From NCBI GenBank assembly GCA_047967505.1, contig CM106539.1: 64,000 nt of DNA, one strand, 5' to 3'. This DNA comes from Dipteris shenzhenensis. Its lineage: Eukaryota > Polypodiophyta > Polypodiopsida > Gleicheniales. Numbering within the stretch: the first letter of the stretch is position 1; every line of letters begins with the position of its first letter. Shown here piece after piece: positions 24,726-37,216 of this stretch. Position numbers and translations under genes: made by a program. The notes under the pieces were generated by a model. The model searched no databases and had not been told where the DNA came from. It saw only the letters and a program-made list of their open reading frames with translations.

Positions 24726-25019
24726 GCACAGAGTCACATTCTTTTTCTACATAAGTCCATGTTGGCACACAGTCAACATATGCTCGGATCCATTTTATCA
24801 CCCGTCCTCGGGTTATGGCTGATTGCGAGCACGTACCTAGGTTGCCATGCTTTTAGTCTAGTGGCTGTGGAACTTGTGTCGTGCCAGTCGATCCTGCTGT
24901 AAAGCCTTAGCACCATAAAAATTTTGCACAATTTCCAAGTAGCGTGTATCCACCATTTGCTCGAATAGAGATATGTGGCGTGCTTCTAAGAAGATCACTC
25001 TTTGATAGAGCCGGCTTGT

Positions 25020-28000
25020 AATCTAAGCATCAACCCTTTCATTGGGATTAAAGCTGAGTGGAGGCAAATGGGAATCAGGGTAACATGGGACCTCCAGAAT
25101 GAATTCCAATGTTTTACAGAATAGAGCACTTTGGCAAAGGAAGCGATTAATGTTGCCGCGCGTTATTTGCTCATGCTGCTGAAGTGCTCGGACCATTGTG
25201 CCTTGGATATTCCATTCTACACTAGAGTATGGTTCGATCATTGGCCAATTGATGGTTCGATCTTCAGCCAAAGTGTGTATGTTGGCTTCCCATTTTTTAT
25301 GCCGTGGAACTGCATAGAACTTGGGATGGGTTCTGAGACATGGAGGTGACCATAAGTACTCCTTTAAGAAGATTACATCAAAGAGCTTGGGACGGCGCCA
25401 ATCAGGTTGTGGATCCAACTTTCTAATCCAACCTTCACTAATTTGATGCTGACGAAGGTTGGTAGGAAGGTTCCATCCACCTCAAGTTTTCATATCAGGA
25501 TATTTGCTCCAAAATTCCATGATGGGGTTACTGGGAAGTGGTATTTCATCAAAATCATACCCATCATGAGCCCATCATTAGAACTTGGCATGGGCGTACG
25601 AATTGGAATATCCGGATCCTGATATTCAAAATCAAATATTATGTCATTTTCTGCTGATGGAAGCACAAGAAGTGTCTAGGGTGATGACGAGGTAGGGAGA
25701 GAATCTGGGGACATGGGGGAGAAATATGGCAGAGTGATACTTGCGGAAGGGGGAGCAAAGGGGAGGGGGGGAAGAACTGGGCAAATGGTTTGAGCAGCTT
25801 GGTAATCCTCAAGGGTAGGATTAGCAAGGGAGGGGAAAAAGCTAGGGGTGAGGGGCTCATAAGTTTATGACTGTTGGGTTAGTTGAAAATGGTGAGAGGC
25901 ATGAGAAAAGAGACGATGGAGGGAATAGATGTTAGGATGGAGCTCGGGGAAGGTTAAGAGGGTGGTAGCAACAAGGGTAAGTGAGGTTATGATGTTGGCA
26001 GAAAGAGTTGTTAGATATGGGAAGTTGGATGTGAGATAGGCCTTGTCATCTTCCGATACTTCTTTTTGCTGGTGCGATGGGATGATCAACTACATGGGTG
26101 GGATGTTGGTTATGTCGTGCCTTGCAAGTAATAGGGACGGCCTTTGTAGCAATGGCAACAAACCTGCAATAACCCAGAGGGGAGGACTACCCATGAGGTA
26201 GACATATGCAATGAAAGCATCCATCCTGAGTGTTATAAACCCGGCATGTGTAGACAGGCAGAAGATATTTTTCTCATCTTCAAACAAGTCTTGGCAAATT
26301 ATGTGCAAGGTTTTAGTCCCGATGGAACGTTCCTAGTTGATTGTTGGATGAGCAGATATGATCCTATTTTGGAGTTGCTTCCATTGGATAAGCACGCGTG
26401 CATTGAGGTGATCTTCCACTTGTAGAGCAGCCATAAGCTCTTGGTACACCACTGTTGTGCATTGTAGTGGGGCGTAATTGGTGTTGTCTTCCAATGCCTT
26501 ATTGTTGTGCACTAGCAATTGGAGTTCAAGCTTGGAGATGATTATTTTTTGGGAGTGCATCTCATTCATTTTTTCTTTCTATTGATGGTAGATGCTTGTG
26601 TATGCCTCCTTAAGCTTTCTCATTTGCAAGGTGACCTTTGCTTGTTGAGGAATGTCTTCAATGGTATTGGACCATTGGTCCAAGACTTGTGCTTGTGAAG
26701 TGCTGGCCTCTTGAACGGTAGCAAGTTGGTCTTTTAAGATTCTGCATTCCCTTGTAAGCTTGTCAATGCTGAAGGCACGTACTGCCAAAGATTGTTTCAT
26801 GTCTTCAAGCTTGTCTTTGCAATCTTGGAGCTCTTCTTCTTTGTGAATTAGAGTGAGTCGAGCTTGTGCCACTACCTCTGTCTATTGCACATGTGCAGAT
26901 GTCAAGGAGTTATAGTAGGTCTGTAGGATTGTCGTTGCTTCTACTGCCGTAGTCAGCTGTGCTTGACTTTGGTGGAGATTGGAGGTCACATCCCTTACTT
27001 CCTTCTCTTGATCTTGGAGAGCTTGGTTCATGCGCACTTCTTCTACCTCCTTCTCATTTATCTGTGCCTGAAGTGCCTTGACCTCTATGGCAATTGCCTG
27101 GAATTGATCTTCGATTTCTAATGCAATTTGCCTTTCCAATTCTCTTGCATATTCTTCCTTGGCCAAGCTAGTGAATAGTTCTGACATTTGGATCATTTGG
27201 CTACCTTGATGTTGGAGATTGACAGATGATGATGAGGTCTGGAAATATTGCTGATACAAGTGGTGCCCATGTAGCCATCCCGATGATGCTGTAGTACTTG
27301 GGGGAGGTTGTTCCAATGGCATTTCAGTCCCTTGTGTATAATAGTCATACTGTTGATCTGGCACTAGCTCCCCTTGTGGCTCATCAACTAGCATGGCGTC
27401 AATGGGCAGTTCGAGTGCTGATGTAGTCTCAGGCTCTGGTGCCGATCTTTCCTCAGGTTCGAGTGTCGATCTTGTCTCGAGCTCTGGTTGTTGCTATTGG
27501 TGGAGACTTATGGTTGTAGTTGTGCACCAAACTGTAGAATCTCGTGGGGCAATTCCGCAATCTCAACCTCCAGAATAGGTATTTCTGCTAAGGCATCTGC
27601 ACTTATCAATGTGATAGTAGGAGAAGTTGGTGACGGCTCCCATACTAGTGAGAAGGGTATGTCCAACTCCTCAATTGGTTTTAGTGACTGGGGCAGAGTC
27701 ATTTCTCTTTCTTGTAGTTCTTTTTTGATGATTATAGCCAATAAGTGTGGAATTTTACATTTTTAGCATGAAGAACCATCGAGTTTCTTGGTAAAGAAGA
27801 TGACGAAGTGCTGGACCCAGTCTTTTTTTAGCTTCCTACTCAGCAAAACAAATGTGCGGAGTGGAAGGGAGCAATTTTTGATGCACTTAACCCCCCGGAT
27901 TGTGGATAGGAATTGTGCTGCTTCCTTGAGGCGATGGTCAAGGATTGTGCGAAGCAATATGCCATCTCTATGGATCAGTGTGCCCTTGGTGAGGAAAGAC

Positions 28001-28600
28001 TATACTTTGATAAACTTTGCATCAGCAGGCCATTTAGGGTATTTGCCACCTTGTTTTAGTAGTGAGAAAGCCCTTTGAATTACTGTACTGTCAAGGATAA
28101 TGTTGAGTGGGCTCTGCTGTACAATGATTGCACCATACTTGCCCACCTTTGCATTGTTGGAGTAGTAAGAATGGAGAAAGTCCTTGATGTATGTGGTCAG
28201 GGTAGGACTGCCCTCTAAGGATTTGAGGCTCTCATGCAAACTGCCTAGACCCTGTTGCTCTAAGTAAGATGTTGCTTCTTGGGAAAGAGCATAAGTCGAT
28301 GTGGGTTGCTAGATAAGTTCTAGTGACTGGGCCTTGTCAATGGCTGTGTAGGTCGGTTGTGACTGGGGTGACATTTTTTCTGCTTGGTCATGCATTGAAT
28401 CTTCTTCGGAGCTATCACTTTGGACCATGAATGCCTGTGGTCTCCGTGGTTGAGAGGATGTAGATGGCTACGAACTCTCGAGGGGGTCTCGTGGTTGAGG
28501 CAATGGGATCTTTCTGCGCATCCTCTTTAGTGGCGGCATCTTTTCTGAATTTGCATCCATGTGCATGTAGTGTACCATTGATCATTAGATTGATTGGCAT
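25020..28600 (-). pseudogene. Very long coiled-coil ORF downstream of Ty3 integrase (decayed)
   Basis: Reading frames on the minus strand run from MPINLMINGTLHAHGC (28600) to SFNPNERVDA (25023), about 1190 codons in all. Five successive pieces between 27394 and 25865 are in one frame, separated only by single stops, so one protein is implied. Residues in the middle (27394-26333) form a heptad-rich, Q/E-rich coiled coil; the first part is globular-looking and the last third is basic and proline-rich. It lies in sense after integrase, the position of extra or env-like ORFs in Tat/Athila-type Ty3 elements. I see no signal peptide or membrane segment. The function is unknown; the related plus-strand element has lost it. 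Confidence 0.6.
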
Positions 28601-28949
28601 GCCGGTATGACCTTTCTGTGTGTGTGTGTGAGAGAGAGAGAGATCTTATTTTCATACATGTTTTGAGAGTGTGGAATGAAAGTGTGTGGTACACTTATTC
28701 ATGCAATCATCTATGTGTCTAAGTGAAAGCATGTGAGTGCATGTGACCTAGTAGCTAGGTAAGGACTAACTATATGCTTTTTTTTTTTTTGGGGATTTTC
28801 ATAGGGCAGCTAGAATTCAGTCATCACTTTTGAGCCCTAGGTAAAATCGATTAATGCTACCTATATGTGCGAAGATGTACATATGCAAGTGTGTGCTCGT
28901 GATACAATCTAATACTAACTAAGGAAGACTTGGTTTCCCAAATCTTCAT

Positions 28950-29928
28950 TTTTGTCGGGGATGGCTTGCGTGTTGACGTAGTAGCGCTTCAGTCAGCTCC
29001 TGTTTATTGTTGTGTTGAATTGGACTCCATCCAATGTTTCTAGCAGCACAGCTCCGATGGGATTCATCTTTTGTACTCGGTAGGGTTCTTGACCTAGATA
29101 CTTCAGTTTTCCCTTGTGCACTTTGGCATTGTATCACAGGACTAAGTCGTCTTCCTTGATGTCTTTAGCTTTAAGGTTTCTGTCAAACCATGCCTTTCTT
29201 CTACGTTTTTCTGTTGTCATGGCATGGTAGGCGACTAGTCTTGTCTCTATATGCTTCTCCAACTAATAGAGCCTTTCTTTCAAGGATTCATGGTCTCCCA
29301 TGTGTTCTTGCATGCATTCCTATATTGCTATGCATAGGCTTGGTATTACAAATTTGAGTAGGACCATAGCTTTAGGGCCGTACACCAATTGAAAAGGTGT
29401 GTTCCCTGTACTAACCTTGAATGTGGTTCTGTAAGCCCATAAAGCTACATTCAATTTCTCTACCCAATCAGAACGCTATGGTTCTACTACCTTGGTGAGG
29501 ATAATGCATATTATTTTGTTGGTGGATTCGGCCTGTCCATTCCCTTGGGGGTAGTAGGGTGTGCTTTTTCTATGGATTACCATGAAGCCAGATAAGAGTT
29601 CTTGGATTACCTCATTGACAAAATGTGTGCCTCTATTCGACACAATTTCAATGGGGCATCTGAATCGGGTGATCACATTTTCATATAAGAATCTTGTTGT
29701 GCTTTTGGCATCTACCTTTTTGACTGCTTTAGCTTCAGCCCATTTTGTAAAGTAATCAGTGGCCACAATGATGTAGCGTGTCTGTGTTCCTTTTGCTGCT
29801 AGATGTATGGGACCCACATAGTCAATCCCCCATTTTTCAAATGGTTTTTGTGCAACAACTATTGTTAGGGGATTGAAGTCTTTGTGTTGTGGTTTAGTAG
29901 TCTGTTGGCATACATCACAGCCTTTTAC
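28950..29928 (-). pseudogene. Ty3/gypsy integrase, core and C-terminal part
   Basis: The minus strand from 29928 gives GCDVCQQTTKP, completing the HHCC zinc finger, then the catalytic core: WGIDYVGP (first aspartate), IVATDYFTKWAEAKAV, a segment ending EIVSNRGTHFVN where the second aspartate is replaced by asparagine, and GNGQAESTNK (glutamate). The C-terminal part follows after a stop at 29476 and reaches the MNPIGAVLLETLDG tail near 29000. Integrase would insert the element's cDNA. The lost second aspartate and the MITE at 29929 make it dead. Confidence 0.8.
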
Positions 29929-30377
29929 CCCGGGGGATTCACTCTTCATTAAATGGGGACATCACCTGCGTGCATGAACTTCAAGAAAACCCCCTATTTA
30001 AGATCCATGTAGGATGATAAAACACCCCTATTTAAGCTTATAAGATACCACCAAAATTCTATTATGTCCCCACCTTTCCTTAAATCTACGTTCTTTCTCA
30101 AGCATTTAGATTACACAATAAGAAATTTTAGACTACTTTCCTTGTCACTATTTAAAACCATACACAAAACCGAACTTGTTCGGACTAGTTACCCAAGGTA
30201 GCCTATACTATGTCCCCCCCTCTTAAATATGGCATGGGCCCCCTAACTTAAATTCAATATTGGGAAAAAATAAAAAGGGCCCCCACCCCTAATGTATAAG
30301 CTTATTCCTCACTTCAGAAAACCCCCCTATTGTACACTCACGTGATATTATAAGTTCCCCCATGTGAATCTCCCAGG
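29929..30377. mobile_element. Larger MITE relative, 449 bp, inside Ty3 integrase
   Basis: It begins CCCGGGGGATTCACTC and ends GTGAATCTCCCAGG, imperfect inverted termini related to the 246-bp family, again with a CACGTGA-like site near one end. A perfect 8-bp duplication, CCTTTTAC, flanks it (29921-29928, 30378-30385). It splits the integrase zinc finger between the first part at 30526-30386 and GCDVCQQ. It has no coding capacity. Confidence 0.9.
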
Positions 30378-30385
30378 CCTTTTAC

Positions 30386-30526
30386 ATATTCATAGGCATC
30401 TACCCATAGTGTTGGCCACCAGTAGCCTGCGAGGAGAACTTTTCTTACTGTGGCTTCCCCTTGGAAGTGTCCTGCTGCAATGCCTTCATGGACTTCACTC
30501 AGGATTGGCATGATCTCATGAGGCAT
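30386..30526 (-). pseudogene. Ty3/gypsy integrase N-terminal zinc-finger half
   Basis: The minus strand reads EVHEGIAAGHFQGEATV and then LLAGYWWPTLWVDAYEYVKG. This is the HH half of the HHCC zinc finger with the WWP motif that precedes the CC half. The CC half lies beyond the inserted MITE. The frame joins the RNase H region upstream at 30545 after a stop. Confidence 0.8.
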
Positions 30527-30544
30527 TACACATCTTCTTAATAT

Positions 30545-31444
30545 CTAGTCCTTGCCCATCTTGTATAGTTGTCCTGCAATGAGTTGATAGGGTGCAGCCT
30601 TTAGAATCAAATTTCTAGCATCTTCTGCTTTCATTTCAGAGGGTGGTCTTCCTACCATCAAGTACCCAATGATATCTCCACACCACTCTAGAACAGCATC
30701 TATTTGAAATAGTGTGGCATCTGGTAAGTCATCTTCGACTCCAGTGGCTTCTTCTCCCGACTTGACTCGAGACATGTTATCGAAAATGTAGTGTTGGGCA
30801 CCTTTGCGGACCACTATTTTGAAGTTGAATTCTTGAAGCAAGAGTAGCCATCTAGTTATTTTTCCTGTTGTACACAGACGGTTGACAAGATAAAGTAATG
30901 CTTGATGGTCAGTGTAGAAGACAAAATCATTTGCCAGTAGATAGTGCCGAAATTTCTTTACACTATACACCATTGCTAGGGCTTCTCTTTTGGTGGTTGT
31001 ATAGTTGATCTCTGCATCATTGAGTTGTTGATTGGCAAAGTAGAAGGGGTAGTCTTTCTTATGTTCACTATGTTGACAAAGCACACTCCCAATTGCATAC
31101 TTGGATCCATCAGTATGTACATGAAAATCAATATCCCAATTGGGAGATATAAGGATGGGTGCTGTGATTAGGCGCCACTTTAAAAGCTCAAAAGCTTGGT
31201 CACAGTCTTTGGTCCATAAGAATTCCACTAATAATTTGTAAAGTGGTCTAGCTATCATGGCATACCGCAATATAAATCTTCTATAATAGCCGGCATGTCC
31301 CATAAAGACCTGTACACCTTTGGAATTTGTAGGAGGAGGCAATTCCATGATGATTTTGATTTTGTCCATGTCAGTTGCAATCCCATGTTGAGCCTTCTTG
31401 TCAATCTTTTTAGTGACAATCTCTAAAAGTGCATTAGATGCCAT
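30545..31444 (-). pseudogene. Ty3/gypsy reverse transcriptase end and RNase H
   Basis: An intact 299-codon frame holds the end of the reverse transcriptase thumb (GHAGYYRRFI), then RNase H: the first catalytic aspartate in HVHTDGSKYAIGSVL, glutamate in TTKREALAMVYSVKKFRHYL, the aspartate in FYTDHQAL, then LVNRLCTTGKITRW and DNMSR. It lacks the palm domain with YxDD; similarity stops near 31400, where a short basic insertion breaks the usual GHVVSxxG motif. So the element is truncated at its 5' side. The following 365 bases (31445-31809) show nothing recognisable. Confidence 0.85.
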
Positions 31445-31809
31445 TACAGAACACTACAAAATATTGTCATTGTAAAAAACACAACTTCTGCCTCACAAGG
31501 GCAAATCTACAAAACTGACAAGAGTGGTATTTGACCACACAGTCACTTCGTAGTGCGGTTATGCATCAACAGGCAATAAAAATGATTTTGTCACTCCCAA
31601 TATCTCTACGTATAGACATATGATGTAATTTCTACGATAACTTTTCACCAACCTGCAGAATAGTGGTTGCACAACAAAAACATGGCACTTTCCTGAGTGC
31701 CTGCAGAAAACTTTTGCCACCAAAACGGGCCCTGAAATGGCCTTGAATCAAAAAAATAATTTTACCAAGGGCTTAGCCCTCTTCTGTAGCATATACTGCC
31801 CTCTCACCA

Positions 31810-32066
31810 TGTTGAGAGTTCATGCTCAACATCATGTGAGCATGTGTGCATAGCACCATCACGTGATCATATATGCATAGCACTAACCTTATAGAGTGCT
31901 ATAAAGGAAAGGGTTAGATCCCCTAACCCTAACCCTAAAAGGGTCTGTATATATTCTATTTTTTCAACTAAATCTGGTGTACAGTTAGTCATTTGTGGTG
32001 TGCTCTCTAGCTGTGCCCTCTCTCCTCATCTCCATTCTTCTCCTCTCCCCTCTTCATATTTTGTCA
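31810..32066 (+). repeat. Copia 5' LTR (host element of the 31.8-41.0 kb region)
   Basis: The LTR starts TGTTGAGAG and ends TTTTGTCA, directly before a primer-binding site. It contains CCCTAACCCTAACCC (31919-31937) and a TATA-like TGTATATATTC at about 31946. Its 3' partner is missing because the element is truncated near 41040, so the start is supported only by the TG and by typical position. Confidence 0.6.
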
Positions 32067-32078
32067 TGGTATCAGAGC
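32067..32078 (+). promoter_or_regulatory. Primer-binding site for initiator tRNA-Met
   Basis: TGGTATCAGAGC immediately follows the LTR end. This is the standard plant copia site complementary to the 3' end of initiator methionine tRNA, and it fixes the LTR border. Confidence 0.85.
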
Positions 32079-34544
32079 ATCCTTGCCTTCCGTTAAGGCA
32101 CTGCGATTCGTATGTGAGAGTATGATAGAGTGATAGATCGAGAGATTTGAGAGTTTTTTTAAGTGAACTTCTCTTCCATCGAGAGATTTCCATCCATTGC
32201 GAGGGTGAGGTCCCCTTCTTGTGAGAGTGAGATCCTTTGAGAGAAAAAAAAAAAAAAAGGGAAAGTTCCCTAAGATTGAATAGGAAACCCTGCCTTTTGA
32301 GAGAATTGTGAGTGCTTCAGGAGAGAGAAAGGTCTACTCTATAGTATTCTTACTTCCATCTGCTATACCTCCTCAAAATGCAATGAGCTCTACAACCTAC
32401 ACATACAACGAAGTAGCAAAGGCAGCTTCTACAACAAGGCCTTAGCAACGACAGACTATAGACCTTAGCAATAGTTGCCATCTACCTCGACTTAGCATAG
32501 AGGTAGCTTTATCCTTTGCACTAGCTACAACTCAGCGGTCTTCTACAACGATCTCTCAAGGAGATGCAAGGTGACTCCTTTAGCAAGCTCTACTAGACTG
32601 CGCCTCCAACAAGCGATCTATGAAGTACCAAGACATCACCATCTTGTGGATCTCAGCTTGGTTCATAGCAGACTGAACAACACTGTCCGGCCCAAGATTT
32701 GCAGCATGACTGCTCCTTCAAATGCACCGCTATGTGCCATAGCCCAAGACTCCAAGGTAAGAAGCTGTAATAGACTACGCCTCCAACAACGGCTGACCTC
32801 CATAGCCTCCACAGTGCCAGTTCGCAGCCCCAGTGTCAAAACCTCTCCAATGACGAGCAGCCCATACTCTAGCGCCTCACCTTGACTAGTAGTGCTTCGT
32901 AACCCCAGCACAACCGACTATCCTCTACAACCATAGCCGCCATCAACAAAAGCTTCATCGCACCTTCAATCGACAGCAGACGTAAGGCACCCCTACAGTG
33001 GCGAAGCCCAAGCTAGCCCACGATTCTCCACTCCAAAAGCCTTGCCTGTGACTCTCTACACCAACTGGCCTCTTCAAAGAGCTCCTACGCTACCAACCGT
33101 GACCTCCAAGCTCTCGCAACGACTATAATGCGCCACCTCCTGCGTATCGCTCAAAGCCTCTCCATCAGCAAGCTTGCACCACAGCACCGACGGCTCCTCC
33201 TTGGACAATGCTCTTGACCTGCACACGAGCCTTGGCCTTGCCCAGTGACAAGGCTTCCAAGTCTCACAGCCACAAACGCCTCCATCTCTGCACATCGATG
33301 AAAATGACGATGGAATCACTAGATTTTGTCAGAATCTTCAAAAGATTTTGGTGCCTCACGTTTCGACATGTGGCAGATAGGTCTTCCCTGAGTTAGGTTA
33401 GTGGAACTTGGTTTGGTCAATGGTTAGAGTTTTGCCATGTGGCAATCTTATCTTATCTGCCAACTATCATCGACAGCCATGTGCCAGTCCCTATCATCAT
33501 ATTTGACACATCAGTAGCCCCGTGAGATTGCCACATCACCCTTGCCAGCTCACCACGCCAAGTCAATAGAGACACATCATCACCGATTGCCACATCACCA
33601 CTACCACATCATCAGGACACATCATCCTACCACATCATCAGGCCACATCATCAGTGCCATGTTACCTTATTGACATCATCATTTGTGCCACCTCAGTAGT
33701 CCAATCAACACTGACCTGTGCAGGCACACACAGTGCTTCATAGTGACTTCATGTGACCACTCCTGCCACCTCAGCATAGGGCTCCACTAGCACACCTCTT
33801 GCTAGGCATAGTGCCACATCTCTTGATCCAGGAAGAATTTGAGGGTGCTCCAAAAAGAAAAGTCGCCGTTTTTTTGTGCTCTATGCGTCGTCACATCATG
33901 TGCACATTTTGGCGCAAGTTACGCTCACATTTTAGCCTCGTCGACAAAACCACTTCCTTCACACACATTTGTCTCTACATCGATGCATCTGACCCAGCAC
34001 TTAAAAGGAACAAAAGAAAAGCTATTATTTGCTGTTCTTTCATCAATCGACGATTGGTTTAGATCTAGATTAGAGTAGACTAGATGGCCATAGAGGGGAC
34101 GCTTTGAATTTCCCCAAGTTGCCAATCTAAGCCATGCCCAAAATTCCTGACTAGTACCTACTCAAAGTAGGTCCATATGCTCACATACGGTTTCACATCA
34201 TTACATTACATGAAACCTTACGTTCATCGGTTCAATGAGCAAACTTCAGAGTTCAGAGGCATTGCAGATTGATTTAGTGGGCAGATAGCATTTGATTTCA
34301 CACACACATGCCACCATTGTAAAGCCTATTCGGCTATCTCATGGCATCGTGCACATCATTTCAGCCTTGTAAAGCCTCTTGGCTATTCCCAGAATCATTT
34401 CCACAAGCCTTGAAATACAGATCAGATTTTATATACTGCAGTTCTATCTTCACCGACGGTACAAAGATTTCAATTGGCATATTCAGTGTATTTGCAGTTG
34501 ATTCATACAAAGATCTTCATGACACTTTTGAGTACATTTCTTGC
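32079..34544 (+). other. Unusually long copia leader
   Basis: About 2.5 kb separate the primer-binding site from the first recognisable Gag codons. No conserved domain is visible; a 104-codon frame at 32571-32885 is arginine/serine-rich and unlike Gag. About 33480-33700 is a degenerate repeat of CCACATCATCA. It may be a long untranslated leader, or a nested insertion without visible termini. Confidence 0.45.
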
Positions 34545-35700
34545 ACCATTTTGACTAGCAACCTTAATTTGGAGGCATCTGCTAAGTTAGACAACTCTAA
34601 TTACGGCATATGGAAATACCGAATGGAGACCATTCTTGTGCTTCAGGACAAATGGGAGTAGTATGTTGATGGGTCTACACCTAGACCATTGGACGATCCA
34701 ACTACTAGTAGCTCTACTCCATCTGTTGTCACAGCACCAGGAACGGGATCTACATCAGGATCTACATCTACACAAATAGTTTTCGCACCAGTAGTAGATT
34801 CTGCCATTGCTCGAACGCAAGCAGAATGAGATAAGAAAGACAAGTATGCCTATCACCTGATCAAGCAGAATGTGCAAGATGTCATGCTAGGACAGCTCAA
34901 CACAGTCAAGAGATCAAAAGAAGCATGGGATATGTTTGCAGCTCTCTACGAGTCCAAGAACACATCCAGGATTCTCACCCTGAGAAACTAGATCAACCAG
35001 ATTTTTCACAACAGCAATGAAACTGGTCATGCTTATGTACTCTGCATAAAAGACTACAACAATCAACTTGCAGCAGTAGGAGAGACTATGAACCCCACAG
35101 AAATGGTTCAAGTCATTCTAAATGGACTAGGAGAGGGATACGAGAATCTAGTCCAGAGTATTGCCATCCAACGGCAAATTCCGAGACTAGAAGAACTTCA
35201 ATCAGTTCTACTTGGTAAAGAACTCGAGACTCAGGCCATTCAAGCACATAAAGGTCATTCTAATGATCAAGCATTCATAGCTTCACACAGAAGCAGAGGC
35301 AAAGGTAGAGGCGGAGGTAGATCATATCAGAAAAGTGGTCATCAGTAACAAAATCAATGTCAGCATCAAAACTAGCATCAACATCATCCTCAGCAACATC
35401 AGAATCAGCAAAGAGGAAATCATTCCAATCGAGGAGGATTCCAAGGACGAGAGAATGCATCCACCAATGTGTCAAACAGTCAGTGCAACTACTGTCACAA
35501 GTTTGGACACTATGAAAGAGATTGTCGCAAGAAGCAGTACGACCAAGGTAATCAATCTAGCAGTAATTGAGGGAATTCCCAAGGTAGAGGAAATCATCGT
35601 GGTGGACATTCTAGTCATAGTCATTTTGCAAATGAACATGGAAATATGTTTCTTGCAAGCGAGAAATTGCATTAGACTGATACAATGCACCTAGACACTG
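34545..35700 (+). pseudogene. Ty1/copia gag
   Basis: The frame from about 34560 reads LDNSNYGIWKYRMETIL, the N-terminal UBN2/Gag signature. It proceeds through KEAWDMFAALYESKNTSRIL and MVQVILNGLGEGYENLVQSI, then a glycine/arginine-rich linker. The CCHC knuckle CNYCHKFGHYERDC is at about 35482-35523. At least six stops interrupt it. Most are TAG or TGA at positions where glutamine or tryptophan is expected, so C-to-T or G-to-A change explains them. Confidence 0.85.
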
Positions 35701-35739
35701 ATTTCAATCCCAAAAAGGATTATAGCTATCAAGTCGACC

Positions 35740-36353
35740 AAGTGGAACAGGATCCTTGGTACATCGACATTGGTGCATCATCTCACATGGCAAATCATCA
35801 GGAATAGTTCGCAGAAATGAAGCCATTAGAAGGACAGAAAAATGTCATCTACACAGCAGACAATACACCAAATCCAATTCAGGGAACAGGTGTTATCCCT
35901 ATGAACAATTTCATTGGGACAAAAGGATTAGTCAAAGATGTGCTCTATGTTCCGAAGCTCAGCAAGAACCTTTTGTCAGTAGGTCAAATGACGGAACACA
36001 ATTACAAAGATATCTTCGACGGTGATGAATGCACTATCAAAGACAAATCCAAAAGATGTCAGCTAGTAGCAAAAGGTGTCAAAGAAGGATGCTTATACAA
36101 AATGCCAGCTACAATACTAGATAAGCATGCCATGTCAGCTCAAATGCAACAGACGCCACTATCTGCAAAATGGCACAAGAGATATGGTCATGTCAACTTC
36201 AAGTACTTGTTAGATCTCAGGAATCAAAATATGGCAATGGGATTCCAAATCTATAGTTTCTTGGAAAGGTTTGTGAAGCATGCTGCTTCAGCAAACAAAA
36301 GCGAACCAACTTTGTCAGAAGTAACTCTCATGCATGAGGTATTCTTGATTTGA
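35740..36353 (+). pseudogene. Ty1/copia protease and pre-integrase domain
   Basis: WYIDIGASSHMAN at about 35757-35795 is the copia protease active site (normally D-S/T-G-A; here D-I-G-A). The segment continues with VLYVPKLSKNLLSVGQM, typical of copia proteases, and then the pre-integrase domain with CLYKM and WHKRYGHVNFKYL, including the zinc-finger histidines. A TAG stop lies at 35804. Confidence 0.85.
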
Positions 36354-37216
36354 TACATATAGATGTATGGGGTTATGCCTAGACCCACAGCATCAATGGT
36401 TCACTTTACTACTTGACCTTCATCAACGACTACAGCAGATATAGTTGGGTCTACTTTTTGAAAGAGAAATCTAAAGTGTTTTCTAGATTTTAAGAATTCA
36501 AATCCATGGTAGAAAACTAGATAGGCAAAAAGATCAAGGTCATGAGATCAGATAGAGGAGCTGAATACATGTCTTCAACATTCATGAACTTTTGCAAAAA
36601 TCACGGCATACGAAGACAATTCACATGTGCAGATACACCTCAGCAGAATGCAAGAGCTGAAAGGAAGAATGGGACTTTAGCAGACAGTGCTAGAGCAATG
36701 CTTAGTGAAAAGCATCTTCTGAATCAGTATTGGGTAGAAGCAATAATAACTATAGCTAACTTGCTTAATCAGCTTCCTACCGAACCGATACAAGGTATGA
36801 CTCCTTATGAAGCATTCACTAGACAAAATCCACACATTGGGCATCTCTGCATATTTGGTTGCATAGCATATGCTCACATACATGATGATCATCGTAGGAA
36901 ATTGGATGCAAAGTCACACAAAGGCATCATGGTTGGCTACAATGAAGAAAGCAAAGCATACAAATTGTATGATCCCATCAACTGCAAAGTCATTATCTCT
37001 AGAGGTGTAATCTTTGATGAGGAATCAGAATGGAAAACCTCACCTACACAGGAGATAGAAGCATCAACTTCACAGTCATCTACAGAACAGGTTGATGAAG
37101 AAGAGCAAGAATTGCTAGCAACACCCCAAGCAGAGCCACAACAGCTCAGACGATCTACTAGGGAAAGCAGACCACCAACCAAATTGGCATATGCTCAGAA
37201 AGGCAAAGCAATTTAG
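36354..37216 (+). pseudogene. Ty1/copia integrase
   Basis: The core has the first aspartate in HIDVWG, then [19 protein letters not shown], the second aspartate in VMRSDRGAEYMS and the glutamate in QQNARAERKNGTL, so the DDE triad is complete. A chromatin-contacting tail with CIFGCIAYAHI, GIMVGYNEESKAYKLYDP and a serine/glutamate-rich linker follows. In-frame stops at about 36379, 36493 and 36520 fall before 36542; the last 224 codons are open. It is followed without a gap by reverse transcriptase. Confidence 0.85.

Noticed and set aside
31919-31937. CCCTAACCCTAACCC as a telomere or interstitial telomere
   Set aside because: Only two to three units, inside a copia LTR.
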